This document shows, one piece after another, positions 50,611-60,182 of a DNA stretch of 64,000 nucleotides. This DNA comes from DATARH01 sp963847345. GTDB taxonomy: Bacteria > Pseudomonadota > Alphaproteobacteria > ATCC43930 > CGMCC-115725. Under the pieces are notes generated by a model, which searched no databases, had not been told where the DNA came from, and worked only from the letters and a program-made list of their open reading frames with translations. Each line of letters starts with the position of its first letter. The stretch's first letter is position 1. Where the stretch lies: positions 1 through 64,000 of the forward strand of contig CAWJZU010000008.1 in the NCBI GenBank assembly GCA_963847345.1, in the 5' to 3' direction. The translations under genes were made by a program, and so were the position numbers.

Positions 50611-51924
50611 ATGTTTTTTCGCATCGCGGCGGCAGGCCTCTTGGCTGCTACAACCGTTGGTTGCGGACAATACGGGGTGTCCGGTCCGGACGATCTCGGG
50701 CTTATTCAACACTTAAACCCCGCAACCCTGCCGGTCAGCCTCGACGTGCAAGCGCCGTCCGCGGAGGTTCAGCGGAACCAGGTGCTCAGCAAATGGATCG
50801 CTCGCAGCGACTATCTGTGCAATAATTATCAATTGAGGATATCGCGGTCAATTCGCGATGCGCGGCTGGGGACGGACGCCGTGGCCACGGTGCTGAGCGG
50901 GCTAGCGACGATACTCGCGCCGGTGCAGACCAAAACCGCCCTGGCGGGCGCTGCGACGATGACGCTGGGTATTGGGAGCGACTTCCAATCCGACCTGTTC
51001 GCGCAGCAGGCGGGTGAGGTCGTAACGGCTGCGATTCATAGCGTTCGGAGCCGCGCACGCGATGCGCTGCAGGCAAAAATGCAGGCACCTTACGTTAGCT
51101 ACACCTTGGAACAGGGTCTCGTTGACGTCCAACGATACGATCAGGAAACCTGCAACCTAAATGTCGGTTTGAATGAGCTTCGCGCGTCGCTCATTACCGG
51201 CCCGGCAAAGGAGCGCCCCAACGATCCGATTTTGCCATTGCCGCCAACCGCACTAGTCCCACCGTTACCCCCGGTCCTTGCTCCACCTCCTCCTAATATA
51301 AGCCTTCAACGTGAGATACCTAAGGCGGAGCCACGCCCGCGTCAAACAAGGGAAAGGGTGGAGCCAAGTCGATTTACCCAGACGCCGGTAGGACAAAATT
51401 ACGCCAGGTTCATCGAAGGTCCGGTCATGTTCCTCAATGAGAAGGATTTGAATGGCGTCTTCGCGGCACTTTGCGTTTCTCAGGAAGAGATCAATGACGT
51501 GGACCCTGCACCGACGACCGCGCGTATTCGTGCATTTCAGGACTGGAACCGCCGAGTTGCTCGTGACCCTATTCCCTCTGCCACCGGCCGATTGACGCCC
51601 GACGAAATTGTCAAGTTGGCTGGCATGCCATCATGCAATAAGAAGCGGTACGAAAATATTTACGAAGTCAACTTTCGCCCCGGAAAAGATATCAATTCGC
51701 CTATCTTGATAGACAAGATGCTGAAAGTCGTTCCACTTGAAGCAGGCAAAAAGTCGCCGACCTCCACGAGCGAGTTGAGGGAGCGAATTCCGGCAGTTCG
51801 TGCTGCCTTGGCCGGTAAGTTAGTGCTCAACGATTCCTCTCTCTCTAATCAGCTTACCAACGATCTCGTCAATGTATTATTTGGAGTCCCTAACGACATT
51901 CCGGCTGCGGGGAGTCCCAACTAG
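50611..51924 (+). CDS. putative lipoprotein of the AT-richer two-gene module
   Basis: This 437-residue protein begins with a lipoprotein signal (RIAAAGLLAATTVGC, lipidated Cys18). Residues about 65-195 form a helical domain with paired cysteines (YLCNNYQLRISR and ETCNLNVGLNELR). A Pro-rich spacer follows (LPPLPPVLAPPPP, about 206-235), then a C-terminal domain with ARIRAFQDWN and GRLTPDEIVKL that weakly recalls a peptidoglycan-binding fold. No family is confidently recognised. Codon use is less GC-rich than in the neighbours, which suggests acquisition by transfer. It probably works in the periplasm with the hydrolase 55 bases downstream. Confidence 0.72.
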   Translation: MFFRIAAAGLLAATTVGCGQYGVSGPDDLGLIQHLNPATLPVSLDVQAPSAEVQRNQVLSKWIARSDYLCNNYQLRISRSIRDARLGTDAVATVLSGLATILAPVQTKTALAGAATMTLGIGSDFQSDLFAQQAGEVVTAAIHSVRSRARDALQAKMQAPYVSYTLEQGLVDVQRYDQETCNLNVGLNELRASLITGPAKERPNDPILPLPPTALVPPLPPVLAPPPPNISLQREIPKAEPRPRQTRERVEPSRFTQTPVGQNYARFIEGPVMFLNEKDLNGVFAALCVSQEEINDVDPAPTTARIRAFQDWNRRVARDPIPSATGRLTPDEIVKLAGMPSCNKKRYENIYEVNFRPGKDINSPILIDKMLKVVPLEAGKKSPTSTSELRERIPAVRAALAGKLVLNDSSLSNQLTNDLVNVLFGVPNDIPAAGSPN

Positions 51925-51979
51925 TGCTCGAGAGCGACAATGAACCCTGCAGGTATTCAAGAGAAGCGAGGCCCTAACA

Positions 51980-53740
51980 ATGGCTTTCCAGATCAGAGAT
52001 CTAGCAGAAGTGAAGGCGTCGCCAGCCTCGGATGCCGCGACTCTGGCTATACAGGGAGGCACCCTTTTTGGCACTGGCAAACGCATGACCGACACCATCG
52101 ATCCGGCAGTGGAATGGATCAATGTTTATATCCCACCAGGTATTATAGATGGCTGGGTAAAAAGCACAGAGGGGAAAGAGGTGCCCGATCCGGACCCTGC
52201 TCCCCTGGATCCGGAAATGTTCGTCCGACAATGCGCGCTTACTGATAGGAGTATGAACAACGACCCTGCAGTAACACCCAACTTCGTGAGCGCTGATTTT
52301 CTTATTGCCCGCGCCATCTTCGAAACCGGAGTGACGCAGACCGTCTTCAGCGCTCCATATTGCACAGGTCCTTTTCGATTACACCAGGACGAGTGGAACG
52401 CATTCTTGAATAGTGACCTGGAGATTCGCAAGCTGTTTAAACCTACGGACGTAATATACCCGATGGTACAAGTTTATGCTGCTGGACACGCGATGCACGC
52501 GGCCGGCAAAGAGTTCACAGCGCTGTGGGTAGTGGCAAATCCACAAGACCGAGAGTTCGTTCCAAGCTATCTTGATCTGTTCCATACCTATCTGTCGGAT
52601 TCTTCCACTGCGGTGGCGATTCGTGCGAGTGAGCCATCAGAGCCGGAAAAGCCGCTTTCGGCGTTGGTCAAACCCGGTGTCCTGACGGCAATCGCCAGCC
52701 GTGCATCGCTGAGCCAAATCAAAGGAGATACAACGGTTCGAGAGTTCGTCACGAACACTGAAGCGCTGCTTACGTCGGCTCTCGATGCGGCATTCGACAA
52801 AATCAAGACCTTAGCACCCGACGAATTACCCAAGGCCGCTACCGCCACGGCCGGTTCGACGCCGTGGTTCGACGTGGCACGCGCGGAACTCGCGGCTAAT
52901 ATCACCGAGACTAGAGCACCGGACCGGATCAGAACTTATTTCAGTGCGACTGACCATGGGCCAATAGGCGGGGGGATCCCTGCCTGGTGCGGAGCGTTCG
53001 CCGCCTTCTGCATGAAGTCGAGCGCCAGCCCCGTGCCTAAAGGCGCGGCTCTGGCCGTCAACTGGAAGTCCTGGGGCTCACGCAGCCTCCCGGTTGGGTC
53101 GGATGAGATACCGGTCGGCGCTGTCGTAGTCCTCACCCCGTCGCCAGGCACAAACTCGAGCGGGCATGTTGGTTTCTTTTCTGCTTTTTCGGAAGATGGC
53201 AAACAAGTCGAACTGCTTGGAGGCAATCAGTCGAATGAAGTCAAGTTGAGTAAATTTCCAATTACTCGCGTTGCCGCCATTCGCGTTCTGGAGACGGCAG
53301 TGGCCACAGCAGGCGCCGCCAATCATTTCGACCTCACTGCCGCAAAGGTGCCGAAAGAGCGGCATAAATGGGGAGACCTAATCGTTGATCGCTTTCAGCG
53401 AGCAGGATTTACGAAAGATCACCATCTCCGAACGGCACTAGCGAATGCCATCGCCGAATCAGGTCTCGATCCTTCGATAAAGGCAGCCGGTACCGAGGAA
53501 AGCTATGGGCTTTTTCAGTGTAATCGACGGGGAGGCCTTGGCACCGGTTTTAGCGTCGAGGAGCTGAAAGACCCTGAAACGAATATCTCTATCATCCTTC
53601 AGGCGGCGCGCCGATCCAAAGCGTTTTGCTCTGCATCATCGCTGGATGCCGCGATGGACGCATTTGTACGCCACGTCGAACGGCCTGCCAACCCAGATGC
53701 GGCGATAAGTAAACGCATGGGTATCGCGAACCTTCTCTGA
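51980..53740 (+). CDS. multimodular peptidoglycan hydrolase (lysozyme-like, CHAP-like, phage-tail-lysozyme-like)
   Basis: This 586-residue protein has three candidate peptidoglycan-cleaving modules. The first (about 90-200) has a lysozyme/transglycosylase look, LIARAIFETGVTQ with Glu115, then GPFRLHQDEWNAF. The second (about 295-435) resembles the TIGR02594/NlpC-P60-CHAP type: TPWFDVARAELAA, AWCGAFAAFC with Cys337, SSGHVGFFSAFSE with His396, VELLGGNQSNE. The third (about 460-586) resembles phage-tail lysozymes: LANAIAESGLDPSIKAAG (Glu493), SYGLFQCNRRGG. No signal peptide is seen, so export needs another route, or it acts after lysis. AT-richer than its surroundings. The order of domains is inference from motifs. 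Confidence 0.75.
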   Translation: MAFQIRDLAEVKASPASDAATLAIQGGTLFGTGKRMTDTIDPAVEWINVYIPPGIIDGWVKSTEGKEVPDPDPAPLDPEMFVRQCALTDRSMNNDPAVTPNFVSADFLIARAIFETGVTQTVFSAPYCTGPFRLHQDEWNAFLNSDLEIRKLFKPTDVIYPMVQVYAAGHAMHAAGKEFTALWVVANPQDREFVPSYLDLFHTYLSDSSTAVAIRASEPSEPEKPLSALVKPGVLTAIASRASLSQIKGDTTVREFVTNTEALLTSALDAAFDKIKTLAPDELPKAATATAGSTPWFDVARAELAANITETRAPDRIRTYFSATDHGPIGGGIPAWCGAFAAFCMKSSASPVPKGAALAVNWKSWGSRSLPVGSDEIPVGAVVVLTPSPGTNSSGHVGFFSAFSEDGKQVELLGGNQSNEVKLSKFPITRVAAIRVLETAVATAGAANHFDLTAAKVPKERHKWGDLIVDRFQRAGFTKDHHLRTALANAIAESGLDPSIKAAGTEESYGLFQCNRRGGLGTGFSVEELKDPETNISIILQAARRSKAFCSASSLDAAMDAFVRHVERPANPDAAISKRMGIANLL

Positions 53741-53842
53741 GATCCAAATAGCCGAGTAACGAGGAGCCGAAGTAACGATCTGACTGACGCTCGGTCCAGG
53801 AAATGAGATCATTCGCTCGCTCAATGTCGGATAGGTAATGCG

Positions 53843-55106
53843 ATGGTGCCTTACGAGTGGACCGGCGGCGATCTGCCGAATTTTGTCACGCATCTCGAAT
53901 GCAGCATGACCGGCGAGCGCTATCGAGGCAGACCGGCTGCACGGGCTGTCGCGCGCCGGGCGGCCGTTGCTCGTGCGCTATGATCTCGACGCGGTGCGGC
54001 AGGCGCTGCCGCGCGAGGCGCTGGCCGAGCGGCCGCAGGTTCTGTGGCGGTATCGCGAATTGCTGCCGGTGCGGCGGCCGGAAAACGTGCTCTCGCTCGG
54101 CGAGGTCGTGACGCCGCTGGTGCCGTTGCCGCGCATCGCCGGGCGGCTGGCCCAGGGCGGCGAGCTGATCGTCAAGGACGAGGGACGGCTGCCCACCGGA
54201 TCGTTCAAGGCGCGCGGGCTGGCGCTCGCGGTGTCGATGGCAAAGGAACTCGGCGTCAAGCACATGGCGATGCCGACCAACGGCAATGCCGGCTCGGCGA
54301 TGGCGGCCTATTGCGCCCGCGCCGGCATGAAGGCGACCGTGTTCTGTCCCGACGACACGCCGGCGGTCAACGTGCGCGAGATTGCGATGCAGGGCGCGCA
54401 GGTGTTTCTCGTGGACGGGCTGATCGACGATTGCGGCCGGCTCGTCGCCGAGGGTGAGAAGGAGGTTGGCTGGTTCAACTGCTCGACGCTGCGCGAGCCT
54501 TACCGCATCGAGGGCAAAAAGACGATGGGCATCGAACTGGCCGAGCAGCTCGGCTGGGAGGTGCCCGATGTCATCTTCTACCCGACCGGCGGCGGCACCG
54601 GCATTATCGGCATGTGGAAGGCCTTCGCCGAATTGGAGGCGATCGGCTGGATCGGCAAGAAGCGGCCCCGCATGGTGGTCGTGCAGGCGGCGGGCTGCGC
54701 GCCGATGGTCAAGGCGTGGCAGGAGGGCGTCGAGCACGCGCCGCGCTGGCAGGACGCGCACACCTTCGCGGCCGGCATCAGGGTGCCGCAGGCGGTTGGC
54801 GATTTTCTGATCCTGCGCGCGGTGCGCGAAAGCGGCGGGTTCGCGACGGCGGTTGACGATGCGGAAATCGCCGACGCCTGGCGCGAGGTCGCCGCCGAAG
54901 AGGGTTTTCTCCTTTGCCCGGAGGGTGCAGCGACCTATGCGGCGTACAAGCGGGCGATGGCTGACGGGCAGGTCAGGCCCGGCGAACGCGCCGTGCTGTT
55001 CAACTGCGCGACCGGGCTCAAATACGAGATGCCCGAAGCCGGCACGCGGCTGAAGCTCGGCGAGAAGGTCGATTGGCGGCGAATGGTTGCCACCCCGCCG
55101 GGGTGA
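53843..55106 (+). CDS. threonine-synthase-like PLP enzyme, one frameshift near the N-terminus
   Basis: This fold-type II pyridoxal-phosphate enzyme reads LPNFVTHLECSMTGERY from ATG 53843, then loses its frame at about 53924, where one extra C interrupts the expected E-A-D-R-L-H-G-L-S-R. From about 53925 the other frame carries LVRYDLDAVRQALPREALA and the PLP lysine motif GSFKARG, NGNAGSAMAAYC, and PTGGGTGIIGMWKAF. Without the indel it would be about 420 residues. Whether the product is threonine synthase or a related ammonia-lyase cannot be settled here. The intact part could be translated from a start near 53967. Confidence 0.8.
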
Positions 55107-55117
55107 TCCGGCAGAAA

Positions 55118-56476
55118 TCAGTCCGCGGCGCGATCGATCAGGTGGATGAACGAGCCGCCGACCATGCCCCGGCAGAGCCCGGACGGGTCCACATCGACGC
55201 CGCAGGAATCCGTTGCCGCAAAGAGCGGCGCAGCGTCGCCGGCCGACACGGTCGTCGCGTAATGGAATTCGTGGCCACGGTACCTTGTGCCCGCCGTCCC
55301 GAGTGCGCCGGCGGTAAGCAGCTTTGCGTCGCGGTAACCGAGATGCAGCCGTCGCTCGGCGAAGCTGGTCGCGAGCGGCAGCAGCCCGGTCATCCGGTAC
55401 GCCCGTCCATCGGCCGCGGTCAGCGTCTCGCCCAACACCATGTAGCCGCCGCACTCGCCATAGATCGCCTTGCCGTCCCGGGCGGCTCGCCCCAACCCGT
55501 CTAGAAATCGCTCGGCCGTGGCGAGCCGCCCGGCATGCAGCTCGGGATAGCCGCCGGGCAGATAGATGGCGTCGGCCGTCTGGTCCGGCGCTTCATCGGC
55601 AAGCGGCGAGAAGAAGGACAGTTCCGCCCCCGCCTCGCGCCATCCGCGCAGCACGCTCGAATAAGCGAAGACGAACGCATCGTCGCGCGCGACCGCGATA
55701 TGGCGGCCGAGCGGCGGCAATTGCGGCCCCGGTGCTGGAGGCGGCTGGTTGTTCGCCGTGGGGCGCGCCAAAGCGAGCAGTGGCTCTACGTCAAGGCCGG
55801 TGGCGACGGCTTCGGCGGCGCGGACAATCGCCGCCTCGCATTGCTGCTCGCCGGCCGGAACCAGGCCGAGGTGGCGCTCGGGGAGTGTCAGCAGGGGATC
55901 CTGCAATACCACGCCGAGGCACGGCAATCCGGGCAGGTGCCGGGCCAGCGCGGCCTCCAGCGTGGCGCGATGGCGTTCCCCGGCGACCCGGTTGAACACC
56001 ACGCCGGCGAGCGGCAGCGCCGGATCGTGCTGCGCGAAACCGGCGACCAGCGCCGCGGCCGAGGCGCCCTGCCGGCGAGTATCGACGACCAGCACGACCG
56101 GCCAGCCGGTCATACGCGCCAGCGCCGCGGTCGAGCCGGCCTCGCCGTCGGGGCCCGTACCGTCGAACAGGCCCATGACGCCCTCGCACAATACGATGTC
56201 GGCCTGTGTTTCGAGGGTATCTACGAGCGCGCATAACGTAGCCTCTCGCATCGCCCAGGCATCGAGATTGAGGCAGGCGCGACCGCTCGCCGCTTCGTGG
56301 AAGGTCGGGTCGATGTAGTCGGGGCCGGCTTTGGCCGCCGCCACGCGCACTCCGCGCTCGCGCAGCAGCCGCAACAGGCCGAGCGTCAGCAGCGTCTTGC
56401 CGCTGCCCGAGGACGGTGCGGCCAGGATCAGTCCGCCGCCGTGCGGCGTCGACGCGCCCGGATTACTCGGGATCAT
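55118..56476 (-). CDS. cobB: cobyrinate a,c-diamide synthase
   Basis: CobB amidates the a and c side chains of cobyrinate in cobalamin synthesis, using glutamine and ATP. The 452-residue protein has the DTBS-like ATPase domain with LAAPSSGSGKTLLTLGLL, AAKAGPDYIDPTFHEAASG, and LCEGVMGLFDG, then a class I glutaminase domain with the catalytic Cys in YGECGGYMVLGE and the His in HLGYRDAKLL or RGHEFHY. The ATG at 56476 overlaps the upstream gene's stop (ATGA), so it is translationally coupled. Other cob genes are not in the window, and no cobalamin riboswitch was seen. Confidence 0.93.
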   Translation of the reverse strand: MIPSNPGASTPHGGGLILAAPSSGSGKTLLTLGLLRLLRERGVRVAAAKAGPDYIDPTFHEAASGRACLNLDAWAMREATLCALVDTLETQADIVLCEGVMGLFDGTGPDGEAGSTAALARMTGWPVVLVVDTRRQGASAAALVAGFAQHDPALPLAGVVFNRVAGERHRATLEAALARHLPGLPCLGVVLQDPLLTLPERHLGLVPAGEQQCEAAIVRAAEAVATGLDVEPLLALARPTANNQPPPAPGPQLPPLGRHIAVARDDAFVFAYSSVLRGWREAGAELSFFSPLADEAPDQTADAIYLPGGYPELHAGRLATAERFLDGLGRAARDGKAIYGECGGYMVLGETLTAADGRAYRMTGLLPLATSFAERRLHLGYRDAKLLTAGALGTAGTRYRGHEFHYATTVSAGDAAPLFAATDSCGVDVDPSGLCRGMVGGSFIHLIDRAAD

Positions 56477-57741
56477 GAGGGTGCGGCTCCGCCGGTCAGC
56501 GCCCGCCAATAAGCCGCAACAGCTTCCGCCGGATCGCCGCGCGCCGCTAGCTCTAGCTTTTGCTGCCGCAGTGCCGCCGGATCGAGTTGCTCACAGCGCA
56601 GCAGCGCGAGGCGCGCCTCCTCGGTCCGGCCCTGTCGCAGCAGCGCCTCGCCGAGGAAGAGATGCCATTCGGCGACGTCCGGAGCGAGCGCGACGGCTCG
56701 CCGGTAGGCGATTTCGGAACCAGCGATGTCACCTGTTTCTTTCAGCGCATGGCCGTACTGGACCCACACCGCCGGCGCGTCCGGAACCCGCCGCAGCGCT
56801 TTGCGGTAAAGCCGGGCCGCGCGCGGCCAGTCACCCGCACGGCTCGCCCGGCCGATGCGCTGCCATATCGGCGCGATGAATTGATCCGCCATTACCGCGC
56901 GGACGAGATCGCGCATCCCGAGCCCGTCGGCGGCACCAGCTCGCCACGGTGGAGGCACTGTGCCGGCGGTGTCGAACCCCGCCTCTCGCCAGCCCTGCCA
57001 GAGCGCGTCGTGGATGGGGTTCTTCGCCAGAATTGCCCGGAGGGTCGTGTCGGAGAGGTCTTCGACGCGGAGCGGCCGCCACGGGACCCGCTGCCGCCAT
57101 TCCGCCGTCGTGTTTTTTTGCGGCGCGGTCGTCGGAATGCCGAGATCGCAGGCGACCGCGGCAAGTAGGCGGTCGCCGTCCTCATAGCTTCCGACAAACC
57201 AGAAGCCGGATAGGGCCTCGTTCAGCAGCTCATATTTCCGCGCGTTGCCGGTCGTCAGAAAGGTGCGGAGCGGCATTTCCAGCCAGTACCATAGCAGCAG
57301 AAGCGGCACGAGGTCGCGCGGCTGAACGCTAAGATGCCGCTCGAAATCGCAGGTTGGGCCACCACGCGACAGCGAAAACATCATGCGGTGATTGTAGTAA
57401 GAGACGTGAAACCCGACCGGGTCGCGCAACAGCAACGTTCGGCGGATCTCGCGACCCGGGAAACGGCGTTCGAGCGAGCGCCCGAGATAATGCCCAGTGA
57501 CCGCGCGCACCCGACGGAAGTCGGAACCCTCGTCGAGGCGAAACCGGCATTGGCCGAGCATTTGCAGCGGCGCAGGACGCAACGCCGCGCGGACCTGGTC
57601 GCCGAGATGCGCTTTCAGATGCGCCGCGATCGTGTTGCCGCCGGTTCGCGGCATGTGAAGCAGGAAATATATCGGCAACGCGGACCCGGCGCGTGACGCC
57701 AGAACCTCTCCCGAGCGGAGCGTGCGGCGCGTTGTGTCCAT
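56473..57741 (-). CDS. sulfotransferase-family domain with C-terminal TPR repeats
   Basis: This 422-residue protein joins a P-loop sulfotransferase-like domain to tetratricopeptide repeats. The PAPS-binding loop is LHMPRTGGNTIAAHL (about residues 28-42); the 3'-phosphate region is probably RRTLLLRDPVGFHVSYYN (RDP). A helical linker leads to TPR-like repeats from about residue 320: AARLYRKALRRVPDAPAVWVQYGHALKETGDIAGSEIAYRRAVALAPD and later units. The N-terminal start at 57741 is the ATG nearest the conserved region. Substrate unknown, perhaps a surface glycan or peptide. Its stop overlaps the cobB start. Confidence 0.8.
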   Translation of the reverse strand: MDTTRRTLRSGEVLASRAGSALPIYFLLHMPRTGGNTIAAHLKAHLGDQVRAALRPAPLQMLGQCRFRLDEGSDFRRVRAVTGHYLGRSLERRFPGREIRRTLLLRDPVGFHVSYYNHRMMFSLSRGGPTCDFERHLSVQPRDLVPLLLLWYWLEMPLRTFLTTGNARKYELLNEALSGFWFVGSYEDGDRLLAAVACDLGIPTTAPQKNTTAEWRQRVPWRPLRVEDLSDTTLRAILAKNPIHDALWQGWREAGFDTAGTVPPPWRAGAADGLGMRDLVRAVMADQFIAPIWQRIGRASRAGDWPRAARLYRKALRRVPDAPAVWVQYGHALKETGDIAGSEIAYRRAVALAPDVAEWHLFLGEALLRQGRTEEARLALLRCEQLDPAALRQQKLELAARGDPAEAVAAYWRALTGGAAPS

Positions 57742-57930
57742 AACCGCCACCGTTACTCTGCCCCTGCCATCACCAGCCGCGCGCAATCCCGGTGGTATTG
57801 AACCGTCCGTCGCACCTCCCGGCAAGCACGTCTCGAGCGGAGCGTATGCCGCGCGAACCCAGGCAACCTCGAATTTACCCGCAACATGCCCCGTGTTATC
57901 GTCAACGGCCTTCTTACAGGATTCTGCCAG

Positions 57931-58959
57931 ATGATCGGGATCGCGACGCGCATTGCATGGGTGTTGGCGCTCACATTGAGTTTGGGATTGGCGCCGGCAT
58001 GGGCCGGGCCGACCCTCGACAAGATCAAGCAGGCGGGGACGGTCGTCTGCGGCGTCAATACGGGGCTTGCCGGTTTCGGACAGCCGGACAGCCAGGGACG
58101 CTATTCCGGGTTCGATGTCGATATCTGCAAGGCGATCGCGGCCGCGGTGCTCGGCGATCCGGACAAGGTCAAATACGTGCCGTTGACGGCGCAGCAGCGC
58201 TTCACGGCGCTGCAATCGGGCGAGGTCGATGTCCTGTCACGCAACACGACCGACACGTTGCAGCGCGACGCGGAGCTTGGCCTGAATTTCGCGCCGGTCG
58301 TGTTCTACGACGGCCAGGGCTTCATGGTGCCGAAAAAACTCGGCGTCAAAAGCGCCAAGGAGCTGAACGGCGCGACCATCTGCGTCCAGCCCGGCACGAC
58401 CACCGAACTTAACCTGGCCGACTACTTCCGCGCAAACAACATGCAGTTCAAGCCGCTCGTCATCGAAAAACTCGACGAGGTCGTGGCCGCTTATCTATCC
58501 GGGCGCTGCGACGTCTTCACCACCGACCGTTCGGGTCTTGCCGCGATTCGCACCGGGCGGACGCCCAACCCCGACGAGCATATCATTCTGCCCGAGGTCA
58601 TCTCGAAGGAGCCGCTGGCGCCGGCGGTGCGTCAGGGCGACGACCAATGGGGCGACATTGTGCGCTGGGTCGTCTATGCGCTGATCCAGGCCGAGGAGAA
58701 GGGCATTGCGTCGCAAAATGTGGACGAGAAGCTGAAGAGCGAGGATCCCGATGTGAAGCGGATGCTGGGCGCCACGCCCGGCATGGGCAAGGCGCTCGGT
58801 CTCGACGAGAAATGGGCCTACAACGCGGTCAAGTCGGTCGGCAATTACGGCCAGATCTTCGAGCGCAATGTCGGGAAGGATTCGCCGCTGAAGCTGGATC
58901 GCGGCCTCAACGATCTGTGGACGCGCGGCGGCCTGATGTACGCGATGCCGATCCGCTGA
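57931..58959 (+). CDS. aapJ: amino-acid ABC transporter periplasmic binding protein (AapJ/BztA-type)
   Basis: This is the solute receptor of a general L-amino-acid transporter. The protein (about 342 residues from ATG 57931) has a signal peptide (WVLALTLSLGLAPAWA), then LDKIKQAGTVVCGVNTGLAGFG, the binding segment FDVDICKAIAAAVLGD, and TAQQRFTALQSGEVDVLSRNTT. Also present is KSVGNYGQIFERNVG near the C-terminus, a mark of the Aap/Bzt family. An upstream ATG at 57886 is in frame but lacks a ribosome binding site. Followed by aapQ and aapM. Confidence 0.92.
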   Translation: MIGIATRIAWVLALTLSLGLAPAWAGPTLDKIKQAGTVVCGVNTGLAGFGQPDSQGRYSGFDVDICKAIAAAVLGDPDKVKYVPLTAQQRFTALQSGEVDVLSRNTTDTLQRDAELGLNFAPVVFYDGQGFMVPKKLGVKSAKELNGATICVQPGTTTELNLADYFRANNMQFKPLVIEKLDEVVAAYLSGRCDVFTTDRSGLAAIRTGRTPNPDEHIILPEVISKEPLAPAVRQGDDQWGDIVRWVVYALIQAEEKGIASQNVDEKLKSEDPDVKRMLGATPGMGKALGLDEKWAYNAVKSVGNYGQIFERNVGKDSPLKLDRGLNDLWTRGGLMYAMPIR

Positions 58960-58969
58960 CGCTGCGATC

Positions 58970-60160
58970 GTGGCCGATTACGCGGCAAACGAGCAATCGC
59001 GGCCGAAGCGGCCGCCGCCCTGGCACGATCCGGTCGTACGCGGCGTCGTCATCCAGGTGTTGTTCGTCGCCGCCGTGCTCGCGCTCGGCGCGTTTCTCGT
59101 CCGCAACACGCTGGAGAATTTGAGCCGGCAGAACATCGCGACCGGGTTCGGCTTTCTCGATCGCGAAGCCGGGTTCAGCATCGGCGAGCACCTGATCCCG
59201 TATTCGCCGGCCGATACCTACGCGCGGGCGTTTCTTGTCGGGCTGACCAACACGCTTTATGTCGCCGCGCTCGGCATCGTGCTGGCAACCGTACTTGGCA
59301 CGCTGATCGGTCTGGCGCGGCTCTCGACGAACTGGCTCGTCGCCAAGCTGGCGCAGATCTATGTCGAGACCTTCCGCAATATCCCGCTGGCGCTGCAGCT
59401 GTTCTTCTGGTGGGGGCTGCTGCGCGGCTACGCGCCGCTGCCGCGGCAGGCCTGGCAGCCGCTGCCGGATGTGTTCGTCAGTAATCGCGGCCTGGTATTC
59501 CCGCTGCCCTATGGCGACCCGGCGTATTGGTGGATGCTCGCCGCGTTTGTCCTTGGGATCGCGGGCGCATCGGGCCTCGCGCGCTGGGCGCGGCTGCGGC
59601 AGGCGCGCACCGGGCAGTCGTTTCCGGCCGGCTGGGTTGGGCTCGGCCTGGTCCTCGGCCTGCCGGCAATCGTGTTCATAGCGGCGGGATCGCCGCTGCG
59701 GCTCGCCGTGCCGGAGCTACGCGGCTTCAATTTCGCCGGCGGCGGCGCGGCGTCGCCCGAATTCGCCGCGCTGCTGCTCGGATTGGTGGTCTACACGGGC
59801 GCGTTCATCGCCGAGATCGTGCGCGCCGGTATTCTCGCGGTCAGCTGGGGACAGAGCGAGGCGGCGATGGCGCTGGGGCTGCGGCCGTCGCAACGCATGC
59901 GGCTGATCGTGCTGCCACAAGCGCTGCGCGTTATCGTGCCGCCGATGACGAACCAGTACCTGAACCTGACAAAGAACAGTTCTCTCGCCGTCATCATCGG
60001 CTATCCCGATCTGGTGTCGATCGCGAACACGACGATCAACCAGACCGGGCAGGCGGTCGAGGGAATCGCGATGATCATGGCCGTCTATCTCGCGATCAGC
60101 CTCCTGATCTCGCTGCTGATGAATTGGTACAACCGCTCCGTCGCGCTGGTGGAGCGGTGA
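58970..60160 (+). CDS. aapQ: amino-acid ABC transporter permease (AapQ/BztB-type)
   Basis: This 396-residue permease has about eight hydrophobic segments. The long N-terminal part with LENLSRQNIATGFGFLDREA and LSTNWLVAKLAQIYVETFRN is typical of AapQ. The ATPase-contact loop is EAAMALGLRPSQRMRLIVLP. The GTG start at 58970 lies 10 bases after the aapJ stop. It pairs with AapM to make the membrane channel. Operon membership follows from spacing. Confidence 0.92.
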   Translation: MADYAANEQSRPKRPPPWHDPVVRGVVIQVLFVAAVLALGAFLVRNTLENLSRQNIATGFGFLDREAGFSIGEHLIPYSPADTYARAFLVGLTNTLYVAALGIVLATVLGTLIGLARLSTNWLVAKLAQIYVETFRNIPLALQLFFWWGLLRGYAPLPRQAWQPLPDVFVSNRGLVFPLPYGDPAYWWMLAAFVLGIAGASGLARWARLRQARTGQSFPAGWVGLGLVLGLPAIVFIAAGSPLRLAVPELRGFNFAGGGAASPEFAALLLGLVVYTGAFIAEIVRAGILAVSWGQSEAAMALGLRPSQRMRLIVLPQALRVIVPPMTNQYLNLTKNSSLAVIIGYPDLVSIANTTINQTGQAVEGIAMIMAVYLAISLLISLLMNWYNRSVALVER

Positions 60161-60182
60161 GGCGGTTGGGCGCGGTTCTCGA

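Noticed and set aside
51940..52245. 101-codon frame overlapping the start of the peptidoglycan hydrolase
   Set aside because: It overlaps the real gene in another frame and shows no motif or ribosome binding site.
53886..55454. 522-codon minus-strand open frame opposite the threonine-synthase-like gene
   Set aside because: Low-complexity Arg/Ala/Gly translation with no motif; the opposite strand has a clear PLP-enzyme sequence.
56477..57930. Possible cobalamin riboswitch upstream of cobB
   Set aside because: No B12-box-like sequence was seen, and the space upstream of cobB is filled by the sulfotransferase gene.
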